A stretch of DNA of 64,000 bases from DASSFG01 sp035550375 (GCA_035550375.1 DASZPH010000066.1:124001-188000); one strand, 5' to 3'; positions 1-10,200 are shown, counted from the stretch's first letter. The notes: generated from the sequence alone by a model not told the origin. Numbers and translations are program-made.

Positions 1-1
1 G

Positions 2-1042
2 CGCGACGGCGGCAAGCTCGTGCCGGCGCAATTCCGACAGGGGCACACCAACGGCGGCGCGAGCATCTGGTGGCTCGACTTCAACATCAGCCTCTTGCCC
101 CATGAAGTCCGATTCTTGACGCTTGACTTCGGGCCCGATATTGCGGCGGCTGCCGAACCGCAAGGTCTTGAGCTTAAGCGGCTGCCCGACGGTTTTGAGA
201 TTCGCAACGGCACCGAGCTTACGTGGATTTTGGGCGACAGTTTGCGTCCCTTGCTCAAGTCGGTCGACGCTGGCGGCCTGCAGCATGTTCGCCCTCAAGG
301 CTTGGGCCTCAGCGTGGAAGCCCCCAACGGCGTCCATCACGACCTGGGTGAAGAAACGGTTGCCTCTCGCGTCGTCCGTTCCGGGCCCTTGGCGATTGCG
401 ATTCGGTATGAGCTTGCGCCAAAGGCCGGACCATTGGCCGGCGCGACGTCGACGATCGACCTCACCTTTCCGGTCTCGAAAAGCTGGGTGCAGGTCGACT
501 GGCAGATCGACGATCCTCATGGCAAGGTGCGATCGGCCCGCGCCAAGGTCGCTCAGAATCTCAACGCGCCGACCGACAAGGAGCCGACGCTGATCGATTT
601 CGGCGCATCGTCGCTGGTTTACTTGTCACTCGCACCTGGCACCCTGGGAAAATTGCGGGCGTCGCAGGGCAATTCCAACGCGGCGCCCCCACGGTCTTGG
701 GAAGTTCTTCGCGGTCCGGCAAATGCCCCTGAGCCTTTCGTCGTTGAGCCTTCGGGTGCCGAAGGCGGCAGCGCAGAGGGGTGGGCGCATGTCATGGATC
801 GAAGTCGCTGTCTCGCCCTGGCGATCGGCGCATTCGGCGAAGAGGGGGAGGATTCGATCGAGGTCGCCGCGGCCGGAGACGTGAACATCGCGCGCAAATT
901 CAAAACCGACGGAGCCAGCCCTCCCACCAAGAGGAGCTTGCAGTTCTGGCTGCACTTTGTCGGCTTTCCGCCCCACGTGACCGCGGCGACGAGTCCCCAG
1001 TCGATGTTGTCGCCTTTGGTTGTGCGCATCAACAAACCCTGA
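2..1042 (+). CDS. Hypothetical protein, 5'-truncated by the window edge
   Basis: The frame is open from base 2, so the true start lies upstream; 346 residues are visible, ending at a TGA at 1040-1042. I do not recognise the family. The visible part has no membrane segment and alternates short hydrophobic strands with Gly/Pro turns, as in an all-beta protein. Near the start it reads GGASIWWLDF, and the C-terminal third has another strand-rich block (LQFWLHFVGF). Codon use matches the neighbouring genes and the opposite-strand frames look like shadows. A secreted or carbohydrate-related role is possible but nothing here proves it. Confidence 0.6.
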   Translation, partial: RDGGKLVPAQFRQGHTNGGASIWWLDFNISLLPHEVRFLTLDFGPDIAAAAEPQGLELKRLPDGFEIRNGTELTWILGDSLRPLLKSVDAGGLQHVRPQGLGLSVEAPNGVHHDLGEETVASRVVRSGPLAIAIRYELAPKAGPLAGATSTIDLTFPVSKSWVQVDWQIDDPHGKVRSARAKVAQNLNAPTDKEPTLIDFGASSLVYLSLAPGTLGKLRASQGNSNAAPPRSWEVLRGPANAPEPFVVEPSGAEGGSAEGWAHVMDRSRCLALAIGAFGEEGEDSIEVAAAGDVNIARKFKTDGASPPTKRSLQFWLHFVGFPPHVTAATSPQSMLSPLVVRINKP

Positions 1043-1156
1043 ATCGACCGGCACCCGGTGTAGATGCTCCGACAAAGCTCGGATCTGGCTTGTCAAAGTC
1101 GGTTGGTTAGAATCAGGGCCGGACCTCCCAGAACCGCTTTCGACCAGGAGAAACTC

Positions 1157-2167
1157 ATGCGGACGTTTCGTCTTTTCTTCCTCGTTCCTGTACTTCTCGT
1201 GTTCTTGAGCGCGGTCGTCGCTGGCGAGGCCTCTGCACAAGAGGCGGCGAAACGGCCGGCGCTACCCGCCGGGTTCGTCGCCGAGTATGACGTGAAGTAC
1301 GTGCCGGATGGCGACGAAGCTCAGTCGCTCGACGTGTACTTTCCGGAGAGCAAGACGGACAAGCGACTCCCCCTGTTGATCTGGATTCACGGCGGAGGCT
1401 GGGCCGCCGGCAGCAAGGCGCAACCGCCCTTTTTGAATCAACTGGAGCGTGGGTACGTCGTCGCCAGCATTGAATATCGGTTCAGCCAGAAGGCCAAGTT
1501 CCCCGCCCAGATTCAGGATTGCCAGGCCGCGATCCGCTGGCTGCGGGCCAACGCCGAGAAGTACGGCATCGATCCCGACCGGGTCGGCGTGGGCGGAGGT
1601 TCGGCTGGCGGTCATCTCGCGGCGCTCGTCGGCACAAGCGGCGGCCAGGGGGTGTTTCCCGTGATCGGCGGCAATGACGATCAGTCCGACCGCGTCCAGG
1701 CCGTCTGCGATATCTTCGGCCCTACGAACTTCTGGACGGTCATCGCCCAGGCCGACGAAGACAAGAACGTCAAGAACATCTTCAAATGGAATGAAGGCGA
1801 CCCTTATTCCGGCCTGATCGGCGGCAAACTGGGCGAAGACAAGGAAAAGTGCGACGCCGTCAGTCCGGTGCGTTACGTCACCCAAGACGACCCGCCCTTC
1901 CTGATCCTGCACGGCGACCGCGACGCGCTGGTTCCCTATGCTCAGAGTGTTGAGCTGAGAGACCTTTTGGCCGAGGCGGGCGTCGAAGTCACGCTTCAGC
2001 GGCTGCCCGGCGCCGGCCACGGCGGTCCGGCCTTCGGGCTTCCGGCCGTCGGCCGACTGACGGCTGCCTTCTTCGACAAACACCTGAAGGCGGTCGACGC
2101 GAAGATTGAACCCCTGCCGGAAAGCGAGGTCACGGTCAAACCCACCGAGACACCGGCGGCGAAATGA
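1157..2167 (+). CDS. Secreted alpha/beta hydrolase (esterase/lipase, HSL/BD-FAE-like)
   Basis: A 336-residue exported hydrolase. The ATG at 1157 follows an AGGAG at 1146-1150 and opens a clear signal peptide ending near ASAQ; a longer in-frame start at 1064 would bury that signal and is rejected. The oxyanion motif HGGGW begins at H78. The nucleophile elbow GGSAGG places Ser149, with Asp256 in HGDRDALVP and His288 in GAGHGG completing the triad. The spacing fits the hormone-sensitive-lipase / feruloyl-esterase-like group, which hydrolyses carboxylic esters. The substrate cannot be read from sequence. It stands alone between unrelated genes. Confidence 0.9.
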   Translation: MRTFRLFFLVPVLLVFLSAVVAGEASAQEAAKRPALPAGFVAEYDVKYVPDGDEAQSLDVYFPESKTDKRLPLLIWIHGGGWAAGSKAQPPFLNQLERGYVVASIEYRFSQKAKFPAQIQDCQAAIRWLRANAEKYGIDPDRVGVGGGSAGGHLAALVGTSGGQGVFPVIGGNDDQSDRVQAVCDIFGPTNFWTVIAQADEDKNVKNIFKWNEGDPYSGLIGGKLGEDKEKCDAVSPVRYVTQDDPPFLILHGDRDALVPYAQSVELRDLLAEAGVEVTLQRLPGAGHGGPAFGLPAVGRLTAAFFDKHLKAVDAKIEPLPESEVTVKPTETPAAK

Positions 2168-2249
2168 CCCCCGCCAGCGAGCTCGGCGTTCTTACTGTAC
2201 TGCTGACGATCGTTGGTAGTACGAAAAGTAGATTGCCGTGCCTGGGCAA

Positions 2250-2744
2250 TCATTCGTTTTTTGCGTTTATCGCAGCCTGTCCGTTTGCCGGGATCCAGGT
2301 GACGTCAAAGGCGGGCCGTTTTTGCTGAAGCTGACGGACTCCTGCCTCCGTGACCTCTGCATCGTAAATCAGGACGGTGCCGCTGCCTTGAAGTGATTCC
2401 AGGTGACGCAAATCGGCGTCAGTGAGTGGACCTTCTATTTCCAGGTAGCTGAGGTTCGAAATCTGCGACAAATGAAAACCCTTAGCGGCGTCTAACGGTC
2501 CGCAGATTTGAATCATGACGGAGGCTTCGAGCATGTCGAGCCAGAAATGGTCGTGCCGGTCTGTGTACGGAGAAAGAAACATCCCTCGGTCGGCGTAACT
2601 CACTCCGCCGCCCGCGTCGACTAGGGCGTTGATTGCCCGCTCGCGCTTTCGTGCTCGTTCAGCCCGCCAGCCCAGCCAAACGCAACTGGCTGTCAGCACG
2701 ATCAAGAAGCCCCGCAACGAAATCTGCAACCAGCGGGGTGGCAT
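2250..2744 (-). CDS. Small membrane-anchored protein with leucine-rich-like C-terminus
   Basis: 164 residues from the ATG at 2744 (MPPRWLQ). A longer frame reaches 2798 but would add a charged leader ahead of the membrane segment. One transmembrane helix (about residues 9-27, LRGFLIVLTASCVWLGW) is followed by an Arg/Lys stop-transfer cluster (RAERARKRER). The soluble part contains LSYLEIEGPLTDADLRHL, which resembles the leucine-rich units found on many planctomycete proteins with this N-terminus. That comparison is from memory of the family style; the function is unknown. It converges on the hydrolase gene at 1157. Confidence 0.6.
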   Translation of the reverse strand: MPPRWLQISLRGFLIVLTASCVWLGWRAERARKRERAINALVDAGGGVSYADRGMFLSPYTDRHDHFWLDMLEASVMIQICGPLDAAKGFHLSQISNLSYLEIEGPLTDADLRHLESLQGSGTVLIYDAEVTEAGVRQLQQKRPAFDVTWIPANGQAAINAKNE

Positions 2745-3098
2745 AGGATCGGTCCTTCGATCAAAGCGTGGGCCGGTGCGCGTCAAAAAGACAAACAACG
2801 TGCGACGAACGCGGGGACCGGCCTGTGCCTAGGTTAAAGCCTATCGAAGAACCGGCGGGCAGGGGAGGCACCCACGCCGCCAAGCCGGCTCTCGGACCGG
2901 CGCCAAACGCGAGTCCTTAGGCACCAGTCAGGTGGCTTGGATGGGGTCTGATCAGCAATTATCTCTTTTGCTGCTAAAGAGCTAAAGAGGCTTTTCCTTT
3001 GACTTTGCGCTCAGGCCGCGGTATCCTGATTCCGTTCGGGGCTATCGGTGGCGGTTGGTCCGCTCGCCCCTCCTTCGCGCAGATAGTCTGTCGCGCCG
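2745..3098. other. Intergenic region, no gene seen
   Basis: About 350 bases between a leftward and a rightward gene. Open frames on either strand are short and Arg/Pro-rich, as expected for shadows in GC-rich DNA. I saw no tRNA, strong hairpin or convincing promoter. It presumably carries both divergent promoters. Confidence 0.5.
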
Positions 3099-3512
3099 AT
3101 GAAGCACGAGATTCGCGCTCTTGGTTTGGCCATCGCGGCCCTGCTCCTGCAAGGCGGGCTGGCGGGCGAGCGTGCGCTGGCGACCTGCGGCGATTACGTG
3201 CTGACAGGCGCGCACGGCATCGACGCCCCGGCAGGAGCGATGTTGGCCTACACCGACGAAATCGCTCGCCACGTCGCTGATCGGGCCGACCCGACCAACC
3301 GGCCGTGCCGGGGACCGAATTGTTCGCGCCGCTCCGCCCCGCCGGGCGTACCGCCGACAACCCTTCCCTCGCATTCTCACGACTGGATTCTGCCGCCAGT
3401 GGCTCTCTGCGAGTTCTCGCCAGAACCGGTCGACGCAGTCCACCTCCACTGCCGGCCGCATGCGGTTTTGCGGGCCAGCATCGTTTTCCGTCCTCCCCGA
3501 CCCAGCGTCTAG
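3099..3512 (+). CDS. Small secreted protein, unknown function
   Basis: 137 residues from the ATG at 3099. The first 28 or so look like a signal peptide (LGLAIAALLLQGGLAGERALA). The mature part is Cys-containing (ATCGDYVL, CRGPNCSR) and then Pro/Ser-rich. Short secreted proteins with a CxGPxCSR-type motif before a proline-rich tail are, to my recollection, recurrent in Pirellulales. The overlapping minus-strand frames (2974-3759, 3042-3620) are Arg-rich shadows. No function is assigned. Confidence 0.55.
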   Translation: MKHEIRALGLAIAALLLQGGLAGERALATCGDYVLTGAHGIDAPAGAMLAYTDEIARHVADRADPTNRPCRGPNCSRRSAPPGVPPTTLPSHSHDWILPPVALCEFSPEPVDAVHLHCRPHAVLRASIVFRPPRPSV

Positions 3513-3885
3513 AATGGTTTCTGGCGCATCGTTGTTGCGCTCTGGAAATCTGGCCCGGTCGAATCGGACCGCTTGATTGTCGCAGGGCTTCGGCGTTTTG
3601 AGGCCGTCGCTGCGGAGCAAGGCGATTCCCAGAGCTAGCCGTCGTGCCTGAAGTTGCGGCTGCTGCGCGCTGATGCGCAGCCAATTGCCGTCTCTTGTCG
3701 GCTTCCGCGGTAGGTTTCAACGGCGCTTGCGCAATCCTTCGGATTCGGTGATGAGGCACAGAGTTTTAGCTGCAGTCGGTAGGGCCACGGGCCATTGGAT
3801 TCGTCGTCCCGCCGACCATACAAACACAGACCCTTCGTTAAATAGCGTTTTAGTTCCTCCCATCATTCCTGATTGGTTCATTAGC
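3513..3885. other. Intergenic region ahead of the DUF1559 gene
   Basis: Around 370 bases. The DUF1559 reading frame stays open upstream to 3673, but that extension lacks sense as protein and precedes the prepilin leader. The last 60 bases before the ATG at 3886 are AT-richer than the surroundings and probably hold the promoter. No clear -35/-10 pair could be fixed. Confidence 0.45.
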
Positions 3886-4926
3886 ATGTCACGCCATCGA
3901 AAAGGTTTCACGCTCGTGGAGTTGCTGGTGGTCATCGCCATCATCGGTATTCTTATCGCCTTGCTCCTGCCGGCCGTGCAGGCGGCCCGCGAATCGGCGC
4001 GTCGCGGCCAATGCGTCAACAACCTTAAGCAGTTCGGTATTGCCTTCAACAACTATCACGACGTTTTCAAGCGATTGCCGATGGGTAAGGGCCCAAGCTA
4101 CCCAGGTGCGGCTGCCTACGCTCGCTGGTCCCAGCATGCCGCGTTATTGCCCTATCTCGAACAACAGAACATCTACGCGAGCCTCGATTTCCGCTTTGCG
4201 CCCGCCACGCCGGGCATGGGCGGCGTGATCGGCTTCATGCCCGCCTACGCGAACCCGGGCGGACAGAACAATGTGGCCTGCACCTTCCCCGTGCCGATGT
4301 TCTTGTGCCCCTCCGACGGCGCCGCTCCCGACCAGAACTGGCCGGGCCAGAACAATTACGTGGCCAACCAAGGGAGTTGGCTCTGCGATCGCCTGGAATC
4401 GGCCGACCCCAATGCCATCGTATCCCCCAGTGAAGTTCAAACCGGCATCTTTGGCTTCCTGAGCAACACACCCTTCGCCGACGTCCTGGACGGCCTCAGC
4501 AACACGGCTTTTTTCAGTGAAAAGCTCCGAGGCAACGGTAACCCCAACCCGCGCACCGACCTGTTCGTTATCCCCCCGCAGACGTCGCTGCTGGCGACCT
4601 GGCAGACGTGCACTTCGATCAACACAGCGACGGCCACTCCGCTTACAAGTAAGTGGGGCTATAGCTGGGTAATGGGTGAGAACTGCTGTGTCCAATACAA
4701 CCACGTGGCCGTGCCCAACCAACCGAGCTGCGGTGGAACAGGCTTCCCCGGCACCATGAGTAACATGGCGATGCAGGTGTCTCCCTCCAGTTACCATCCT
4801 AACGGAGTCAATGTCTGCATGGGCGACGGCTCGGTAAGATTTGTGATGGACAACATCGACCTGCTCGCCTGGCGCGCGATGGGCACGCGCCGCGGGGGCG
4901 AGGCAATGAACCAGCCCACCCCGTGA
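3886..4926 (+). CDS. DUF1559 family prepilin-like protein
   Basis: 346 residues. The ATG at 3886 gives a short basic leader followed by GFTLVELLVV, the type IV prepilin / pseudopilin processing site: cleavage is expected after Gly7, and Glu is at +5 of the mature protein. The hydrophobic helix runs to about residue 28 and continues as AARESARRGQCVNNLKQ. The C-terminus carries the DUF1559 (SBP_bac_10) hallmark HPNGVNVCMGDGSVRF. Such proteins are massively amplified in planctomycetes and their exact function is not established; surface or pseudopilus roles are assumed. The gene ends 15 bases before the lipoprotein gene at 4942, so the two may be cotranscribed. Confidence 0.93.
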   Translation: MSRHRKGFTLVELLVVIAIIGILIALLLPAVQAARESARRGQCVNNLKQFGIAFNNYHDVFKRLPMGKGPSYPGAAAYARWSQHAALLPYLEQQNIYASLDFRFAPATPGMGGVIGFMPAYANPGGQNNVACTFPVPMFLCPSDGAAPDQNWPGQNNYVANQGSWLCDRLESADPNAIVSPSEVQTGIFGFLSNTPFADVLDGLSNTAFFSEKLRGNGNPNPRTDLFVIPPQTSLLATWQTCTSINTATATPLTSKWGYSWVMGENCCVQYNHVAVPNQPSCGGTGFPGTMSNMAMQVSPSSYHPNGVNVCMGDGSVRFVMDNIDLLAWRAMGTRRGGEAMNQPTP

Positions 4927-4941
4927 CAGGCGGAAGACCAA

Positions 4942-5451
4942 ATGATGACGCAACGAATCAGCGTCGTGATGGCGGCTGGACTCCTCCTGGCAACCGTGGG
5001 CGCATGCCGCCAGCCGTCGCCGGCCGGTTACGAGCGTTACGTGCCCGACCCGGCCAAGGCGCAGGCAGCGCTCGACCAGGTGCTATCGGCCTGGAAGAAG
5101 GGCGAGCCGGCCGGAACGTTGCAGTCGAACTCGGCGCCCATCACGATTCAGGTGGCCGATTCGACCCGTCGGCCGGGGCAGCGACTCGTCGATTACGAGG
5201 TGCTGGGCGAGGTGTCGGGTGAGGGACCGCGGACGTTCGTCGTGCGGCTCAAGCTCGACAATCCGGTCGCTCAGCGCGAAGTGCGGTACTATATCGTTGG
5301 CATCGATCCGTTGTGGGTGTTCCGCCAGGAAGACTACGATTCCATCGTTCACTGGGACGCCTGCGTTGAAGACGGCGCCCTACAGGACTCATCGCTGGCT
5401 GTGGGCTCACCGCCCGGAGCGCCTGCGGACACCCACCACTTGCACCAGTAG
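4942..5451 (+). CDS. Small lipoprotein of the metal-efflux cassette (copy 1)
   Basis: 169 residues with a lipoprotein signal peptide: a hydrophobic core and a lipobox ending at Cys22 (LLATVGAC). The mature domain shares its order of motifs with the gene at 11630: a helix with LDQVLSAWKKG versus LTTALDAWKAG, then YEVLGE versus YEIVGP, then YIVGIDPLWVF versus YVVVGKDPIWVF. The two are therefore paralogues that flank the RND adaptor and pump. The stop codon lies inside a 20-bp tandem duplication. A role in metal handling is inferred only from position. The C-terminal 25 residues have no counterpart in copy 2. Confidence 0.75.
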   Translation: MMTQRISVVMAAGLLLATVGACRQPSPAGYERYVPDPAKAQAALDQVLSAWKKGEPAGTLQSNSAPITIQVADSTRRPGQRLVDYEVLGEVSGEGPRTFVVRLKLDNPVAQREVRYYIVGIDPLWVFRQEDYDSIVHWDACVEDGALQDSSLAVGSPPGAPADTHHLHQ

Positions 5452-5471
5452 CCCACCACTTGCACCAGTAG
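5432..5471. repeat. 20-bp perfect tandem duplication across a stop codon
   Basis: The 20-mer cccaccacttgcaccagtag occurs twice head to tail, at 5432-5451 and 5452-5471. The first copy ends with the TAG stop of the upstream lipoprotein gene, so the second copy is outside the gene. Confidence 0.9.
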
Positions 5472-5541
5472 ATCGTCGAGAAGCCGCGATCGGGGACCCT
5501 TCCGGAATGCGGAGGGCCTCCGACCGTGCGGTACGCAAAAA

Positions 5542-7188
5542 ATGCTGCGCAAAAGAGAATCGCAAAAGGCCGCGCGTCTCCCGCTTTCCGGCATCCTCGA
5601 TCGTGGCCGGTGGCTGCTGCAGGTTGCGCAGGTACGGCTGCGGTTCTTGTTCGTGCTCGTGGCCGGCTTCCTGATCGTCGGCAACTGGCAGGTGCTGCGC
5701 AACTACTGGGACACCTGGACCACGCCCGGCGGCTATCGGCCGGTGACGGGGGCCGTCTCGCAGGACATCGAGTATTTTTGTCCGATGTGTCCCGGCGTCA
5801 TTTCGGTCTGGCCGACGAAATGCTCGGTGTGCAATATGCCACTGGTGCGCCGCAAACGGGGCGACGCTCAACAACTTCCCGACGGCGTGCTGGCGAGGAT
5901 GCAGCTTTCGCCTTACCGCGTTCACCTGGCGGGCATTCAGACGGCCGACGTCGGCTATCGGCCGCTGACCCATCAAGTGGTGGCGATGGGGTTCGTAAGT
6001 TCAACGCCGATAACGGCCGCAGAGGACGGGGCCGCAGAGGACAGGGCCGGGGAGGCGTCGGCCGATGGGCCGACTGAGGCGAGCGCGGCGAACGACCTGC
6101 CGACGATGATTGCGGCCGAAATCGACCAGCGAGACATTCCCTTTGTTTCGCCCGGAGCGGCCGTGCTGATTTTCCCTCAAACGGACCTCGCCGGCGAGCC
6201 GCGAGAGGGCCGGGTGTCGCACGTCGATCGCGAAGTATCTCGGCAGACCAGGCGGGTCAGAATCGAAGTCTCCGCCGTCGACGCCAGCGACGCGCTTTGG
6301 CCGGGGATGCAAGTTCGGCTGGAGATCCGTCGGCCGATCGCCGAGTTGGAGCCGTTCTCTTCGCAGCCGGCAGACCCGCCGCCAGTCGCCGAAGGCGAGG
6401 TCCGCGTGTTGTACACCTGCCCGGCGCACCCGGAGGTACTGAGCACCAAGCGAGAACGGTGTCCGCACGACGACAACCTGCTCATGGACCGGCCGCTGGC
6501 CGACCTGGAGCGCGTCGGTTGGTGGTGCCCGATGCACCCGGAAATCACGTCCACCGAACCGGGGCACGAGTGCGACGCGTGCAACGGTATGAAACTTCTG
6601 CCGCGCATCGTCCAATACCGGCCCGTCGGAGAGGTGCTGGCGGTTGCGGAAACGGCCGTCATCGACCTGGGGGATCGCCGCGTGGCCTACGTTGAGCGAA
6701 TGCCGGGCATGTTCGACGCCCTGGAAGTCGTCGTCGGCCCTCGCTGCGGCGGCTTTTACCCGGTGATTCGTGGTTTAGAACCGCGGCAACACGTGGCGGC
6801 GACCGGCGCCTTTCTGCTCGACGCCGAAACACGATTGAATCCCGGCGTGGCGGCCGGATATTTCGGGGCCTCTTTGAGCGGGAGTACGCCCCCAAGCAGC
6901 GTCTCGCCGGCCGCTCAGACCCAGCCCGACGCGGAAAACGATCCGTCCGACCGCAAAGCGGCCGAGATTCGGGACGCGCTTGCCAAGCTGACCGCCCAAG
7001 AGCGCGCTTCAGCCGAAAGGCAGAAGGTTTGCCCCATCACGGGGATGGCGCTGGGTTCGATGGGCACGCCGGTGAAGGTCGATTTGAACGGGCGGGCCGT
7101 CTGGCTTTGTTGCGCGGGCTGCGAAACGGTGGCGTCCGAAGAGCCTGGCAAGACCTTGGAGAAACTAGAACAGCTCGACGCGAAGTAG
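5542..7188 (+). CDS. RND efflux periplasmic adaptor (CusB/CzcB-like) with three metal-binding motifs and a YHS domain
   Basis: 548 residues. One N-terminal membrane helix (about 33-50) anchors it in the inner membrane, with the rest periplasmic. Three short heavy-metal-binding modules are visible: YFCPMCP...CSVCNMPL (78-102), YTCPAHPEV...CPHDDNLLM (291-316) and WWCPMHPEI...CDACNGMKL (328-352). Between modules 1 and 2 lies adaptor-like sequence (ALWPGMQVRLEIRRP). The C-terminus (497-527) is a YHS-like domain: CPITGMALG, then WLCCAGC. Membrane-fusion proteins link an RND pump to an outer-membrane channel; CusB also hands Cu(I)/Ag(I) to CusA. Most CusB-like proteins have at most one such module. 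The start follows the paralogous lipoprotein, and the pump gene begins about 50 bases downstream. The long coiled-coil hairpin typical of the family is not obvious. Confidence 0.85.
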   Translation: MLRKRESQKAARLPLSGILDRGRWLLQVAQVRLRFLFVLVAGFLIVGNWQVLRNYWDTWTTPGGYRPVTGAVSQDIEYFCPMCPGVISVWPTKCSVCNMPLVRRKRGDAQQLPDGVLARMQLSPYRVHLAGIQTADVGYRPLTHQVVAMGFVSSTPITAAEDGAAEDRAGEASADGPTEASAANDLPTMIAAEIDQRDIPFVSPGAAVLIFPQTDLAGEPREGRVSHVDREVSRQTRRVRIEVSAVDASDALWPGMQVRLEIRRPIAELEPFSSQPADPPPVAEGEVRVLYTCPAHPEVLSTKRERCPHDDNLLMDRPLADLERVGWWCPMHPEITSTEPGHECDACNGMKLLPRIVQYRPVGEVLAVAETAVIDLGDRRVAYVERMPGMFDALEVVVGPRCGGFYPVIRGLEPRQHVAATGAFLLDAETRLNPGVAAGYFGASLSGSTPPSSVSPAAQTQPDAENDPSDRKAAEIRDALAKLTAQERASAERQKVCPITGMALGSMGTPVKVDLNGRAVWLCCAGCETVASEEPGKTLEKLEQLDAK

Positions 7189-7240
7189 GGTCGAAAGACC
7201 AACTCCGGTCCCGCCCTACGATTTGGTGTCGCCGGGTCTC

Positions 7241-10200
7241 ATGATCGACCGTATCATCGAACTTTCGATTCGCTACCGCGCACCGGTGATCGCGGCTGCC
7301 GCAATGCTGGCGCTCGCGGGTGTCTTGGCCGTCTACCACACGCCGATGGACGCCATCCCCGACGTGTCGGAGAGCCAGGTGATCGTGTTCGCCGACTGGC
7401 CCGGTCATAGCCCACGGGAGATTGAAGAGCAGGTCGGCTACCCGCTGTCAACGAGCCTGCAGGGGCTGCCGGGTGTGCGCGTGGTTCGCTCGTCGAGCGA
7501 ATTTAACTTTGCGTCGATCAGCGTCATCTTACAGGATGGGGTCGATTTCTATTTCGCCCGGCAGCAGATTGCCGAACGGCTGGCGAGAGCCGCCGGGTCG
7601 CTGCCGGAAGGAGTGAAGGCTTATCTCGCCCCCGACGGTGCCGCGACGGGGCAGATCTTTTGGTACACGATCGAAGGCAAAGACTATGACCTGGCCCGCC
7701 TGCGCTCCATCCAGGACTGGTACGTCCAGGGCCAGTTGGCCAGCGTGCCCGGTGTGGCCGAAGTGGCCAGCGTCGGGGGCCGCGTGCTGGAATACCAGAT
7801 CGAGCTCGACCCGCGGCGCCTGGCCGACGCCGGCCTCACCCCCGGAATGGTCACGCAAGCCGTGGCCGATTCCAACACTTCCGTTGGCGGACAGGTGATC
7901 GAGAAGGCGAACGCCGAGTACCTGGTGCGCGGGATCGGCCGACTTGGCGCCCGGCCCGGGACGGGTCAGCATGGCGAAAACGCGGCCGGCAACATCGGGA
8001 CCGAGCCAGCCGACCTTAGTGAACGCGAGCGCATCATTCACGATCTGGAGGAGATCGTCATCGCCGCCGGCGACGGCCGCGCGCTTCGCCTGGCCGAGAT
8101 CGCTACGGTCTCGGTGGGTTCCAGGTTTCGTCGCGGTGTGCTCGAAATGCACGGCAACGAGGCGGTTGGCGGCGTGGTGCTGATGCGCTACGGCGAAAAC
8201 CCGCTGGAGGTGACGAAGCGGCTGCGGGCGAAGATCAGCGAGTTGTCCTCCGGCCTGCCGACCGGCGTGCGCATCGTGGCGGCCTACGATCGCACGCCGC
8301 TGATCACGGGCGCCGTGAGCACCGTCACGGGCGCCCTGTTGGAAGCGATGGCGACCGCCAGCCTCTGCGTGCTACTGGTCTTGCTGCACTTCCGCACCTC
8401 GCTGGTCATCACGCTCACCCTGCCGCTGGCCGCGCTGTCGTCGTTCGTCGCCATGTGGCTCTTGCGGCGGCTGGGGATCGCCGACATCCAAACCAACATC
8501 ATGTCGCTGGCCGGAATCGTGGTGTCGATCGGCGTGCTGGTCGATTCGTCGATCGTCATGGCCGAAAATGTGATGTACACGCTCAAGCGCCACTTCGGCA
8601 ATCGACCCGTGGAGGGGGACGTGCGGTGGCTGGTGCTGCCCGCCTGCCGCACCGTCGGACGGCCGATTTTCTTCTCGGTCGCCATCATGCTCATCAGTTT
8701 TCTGCCCGTGTTCTGCCTCGGCGGCATGGAAGGCAAGATGTTCCGGCCGCTGGCGGCCACCAAGTCGCTGGCCATGCTGGCCGTGGCGGTCCTGTCGATC
8801 ACCCTCGTGCCGGCGTTGGCCACGGTTTTTATCCGCGGCCGGCTGCGCGACGAACGCCAGAGCTGGCTGGTGCGCAGTTTTGCCGACGTCTACCGGCCGG
8901 TGCTCGACTACTGCCTGCACCATCCGGCTCCCCTGGCGTGGCTGCTGGCCGTCACGTTTCTGGCCGGCTGCGCCCCGCTGGGCCACCGTGGCCTGCTGCT
9001 CGCGGCCTTGCTTGCTTCCGTCGCGGTGCTGGGGGCGGTCACGCGGACCTGGCGGGGGGCCGTCGCGTGCACGCTCACGCTCGCTCTATTCGCCTTGATG
9101 GCCGAGCAGAACATGCGACCCCTGCTCTGGCAGAAGACGCCGCCTCTTAACGAGGGCATGGTGATGGACATGCCGATCACCGTGCCGCGGGCTTCCATCA
9201 CCGAAGCGGCCGACGACCTGAAGGCACGCGACATGGTGCTCTGCCGCTTCCCGGAGGTCGCCATGGTGATGGGCAAGGCGGGGAGGGCCGAGACGCCGAC
9301 CGACCCGGCACCCGTCGACATGATCGAGACGATGGTCGAGTTCCGGCCGCGCGAGCTATGGCCGAAACGCAAGCTGACCGCCCGCGATGCGAGCCGGCAG
9401 ACGCGGGGCGTTCTGGCCGCGCTGGTCGGCGCCGCAACGATCGAACAACCGGCCGACGAAGAGGCTGAGCAGAAGCTCGTTGAGGAGGCGACGGCCGAGG
9501 CGCTCGTGCGGTTCGACGGCGTGATGCGAGAATACGCCTACCTGCGAAACGTCGAGTTTGAGGATTCGTTGTCGCAGAAACTGGTCACATGGCTCGTCGA
9601 CTCGCTGATCGTGCGGCTCGCGCGTGAGGGGGCCTTCGTGCGGCAGCCCAGCGACGGTGAAATTGCCCAGGTCGCCCAGGGACTGTTAGCCCATGCCCAC
9701 CACCACCTCGCCGTCTCGCCGGCTCTCGACGACATAACGTTGCTGGCCCGCCACGCTGGGCACAAGCTCGTCGGCCTGGGACTGGTGAAGGACGGGGTGC
9801 AAATGTTTGAGGAAAAACGGCCCGTCTGGCAACGAGCCGTCGACGTGGCCACGAGTACCTTGGGCAAAACGCCGGCCACCTTTTTCACACGACTGACTGA
9901 CGACGTGTTGGCACGCTACCAGTCCGCCTGGCGCGAGCACGTGCGCAAATTGAACGCGGAGCTCTTCACCCGCGCCACCGACAGCTACACGCGGCTGGCC
10001 ATCGAAGAAGTACTGACGCGGTCGACGATTCGCGAGGCCAAGGTGGCCGACTACCTGGGGCAAGTTCGCCGTTTCCGGTCGCGGCCGCCGCTCGAGCACC
10101 ATGCCCACTATCACGGCGGCCACCTGATGAACATGACGCCCCCGCCCGACGTTGTGCCGCAACCGAAGCTGAAAAGGATGCAGGAAGAGCTTGGCTCGAC

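Noticed and set aside
2974..3759. 261-codon minus-strand frame
   Set aside because: Arg/Pro-rich shadow, overlapping the plus-strand secreted protein.
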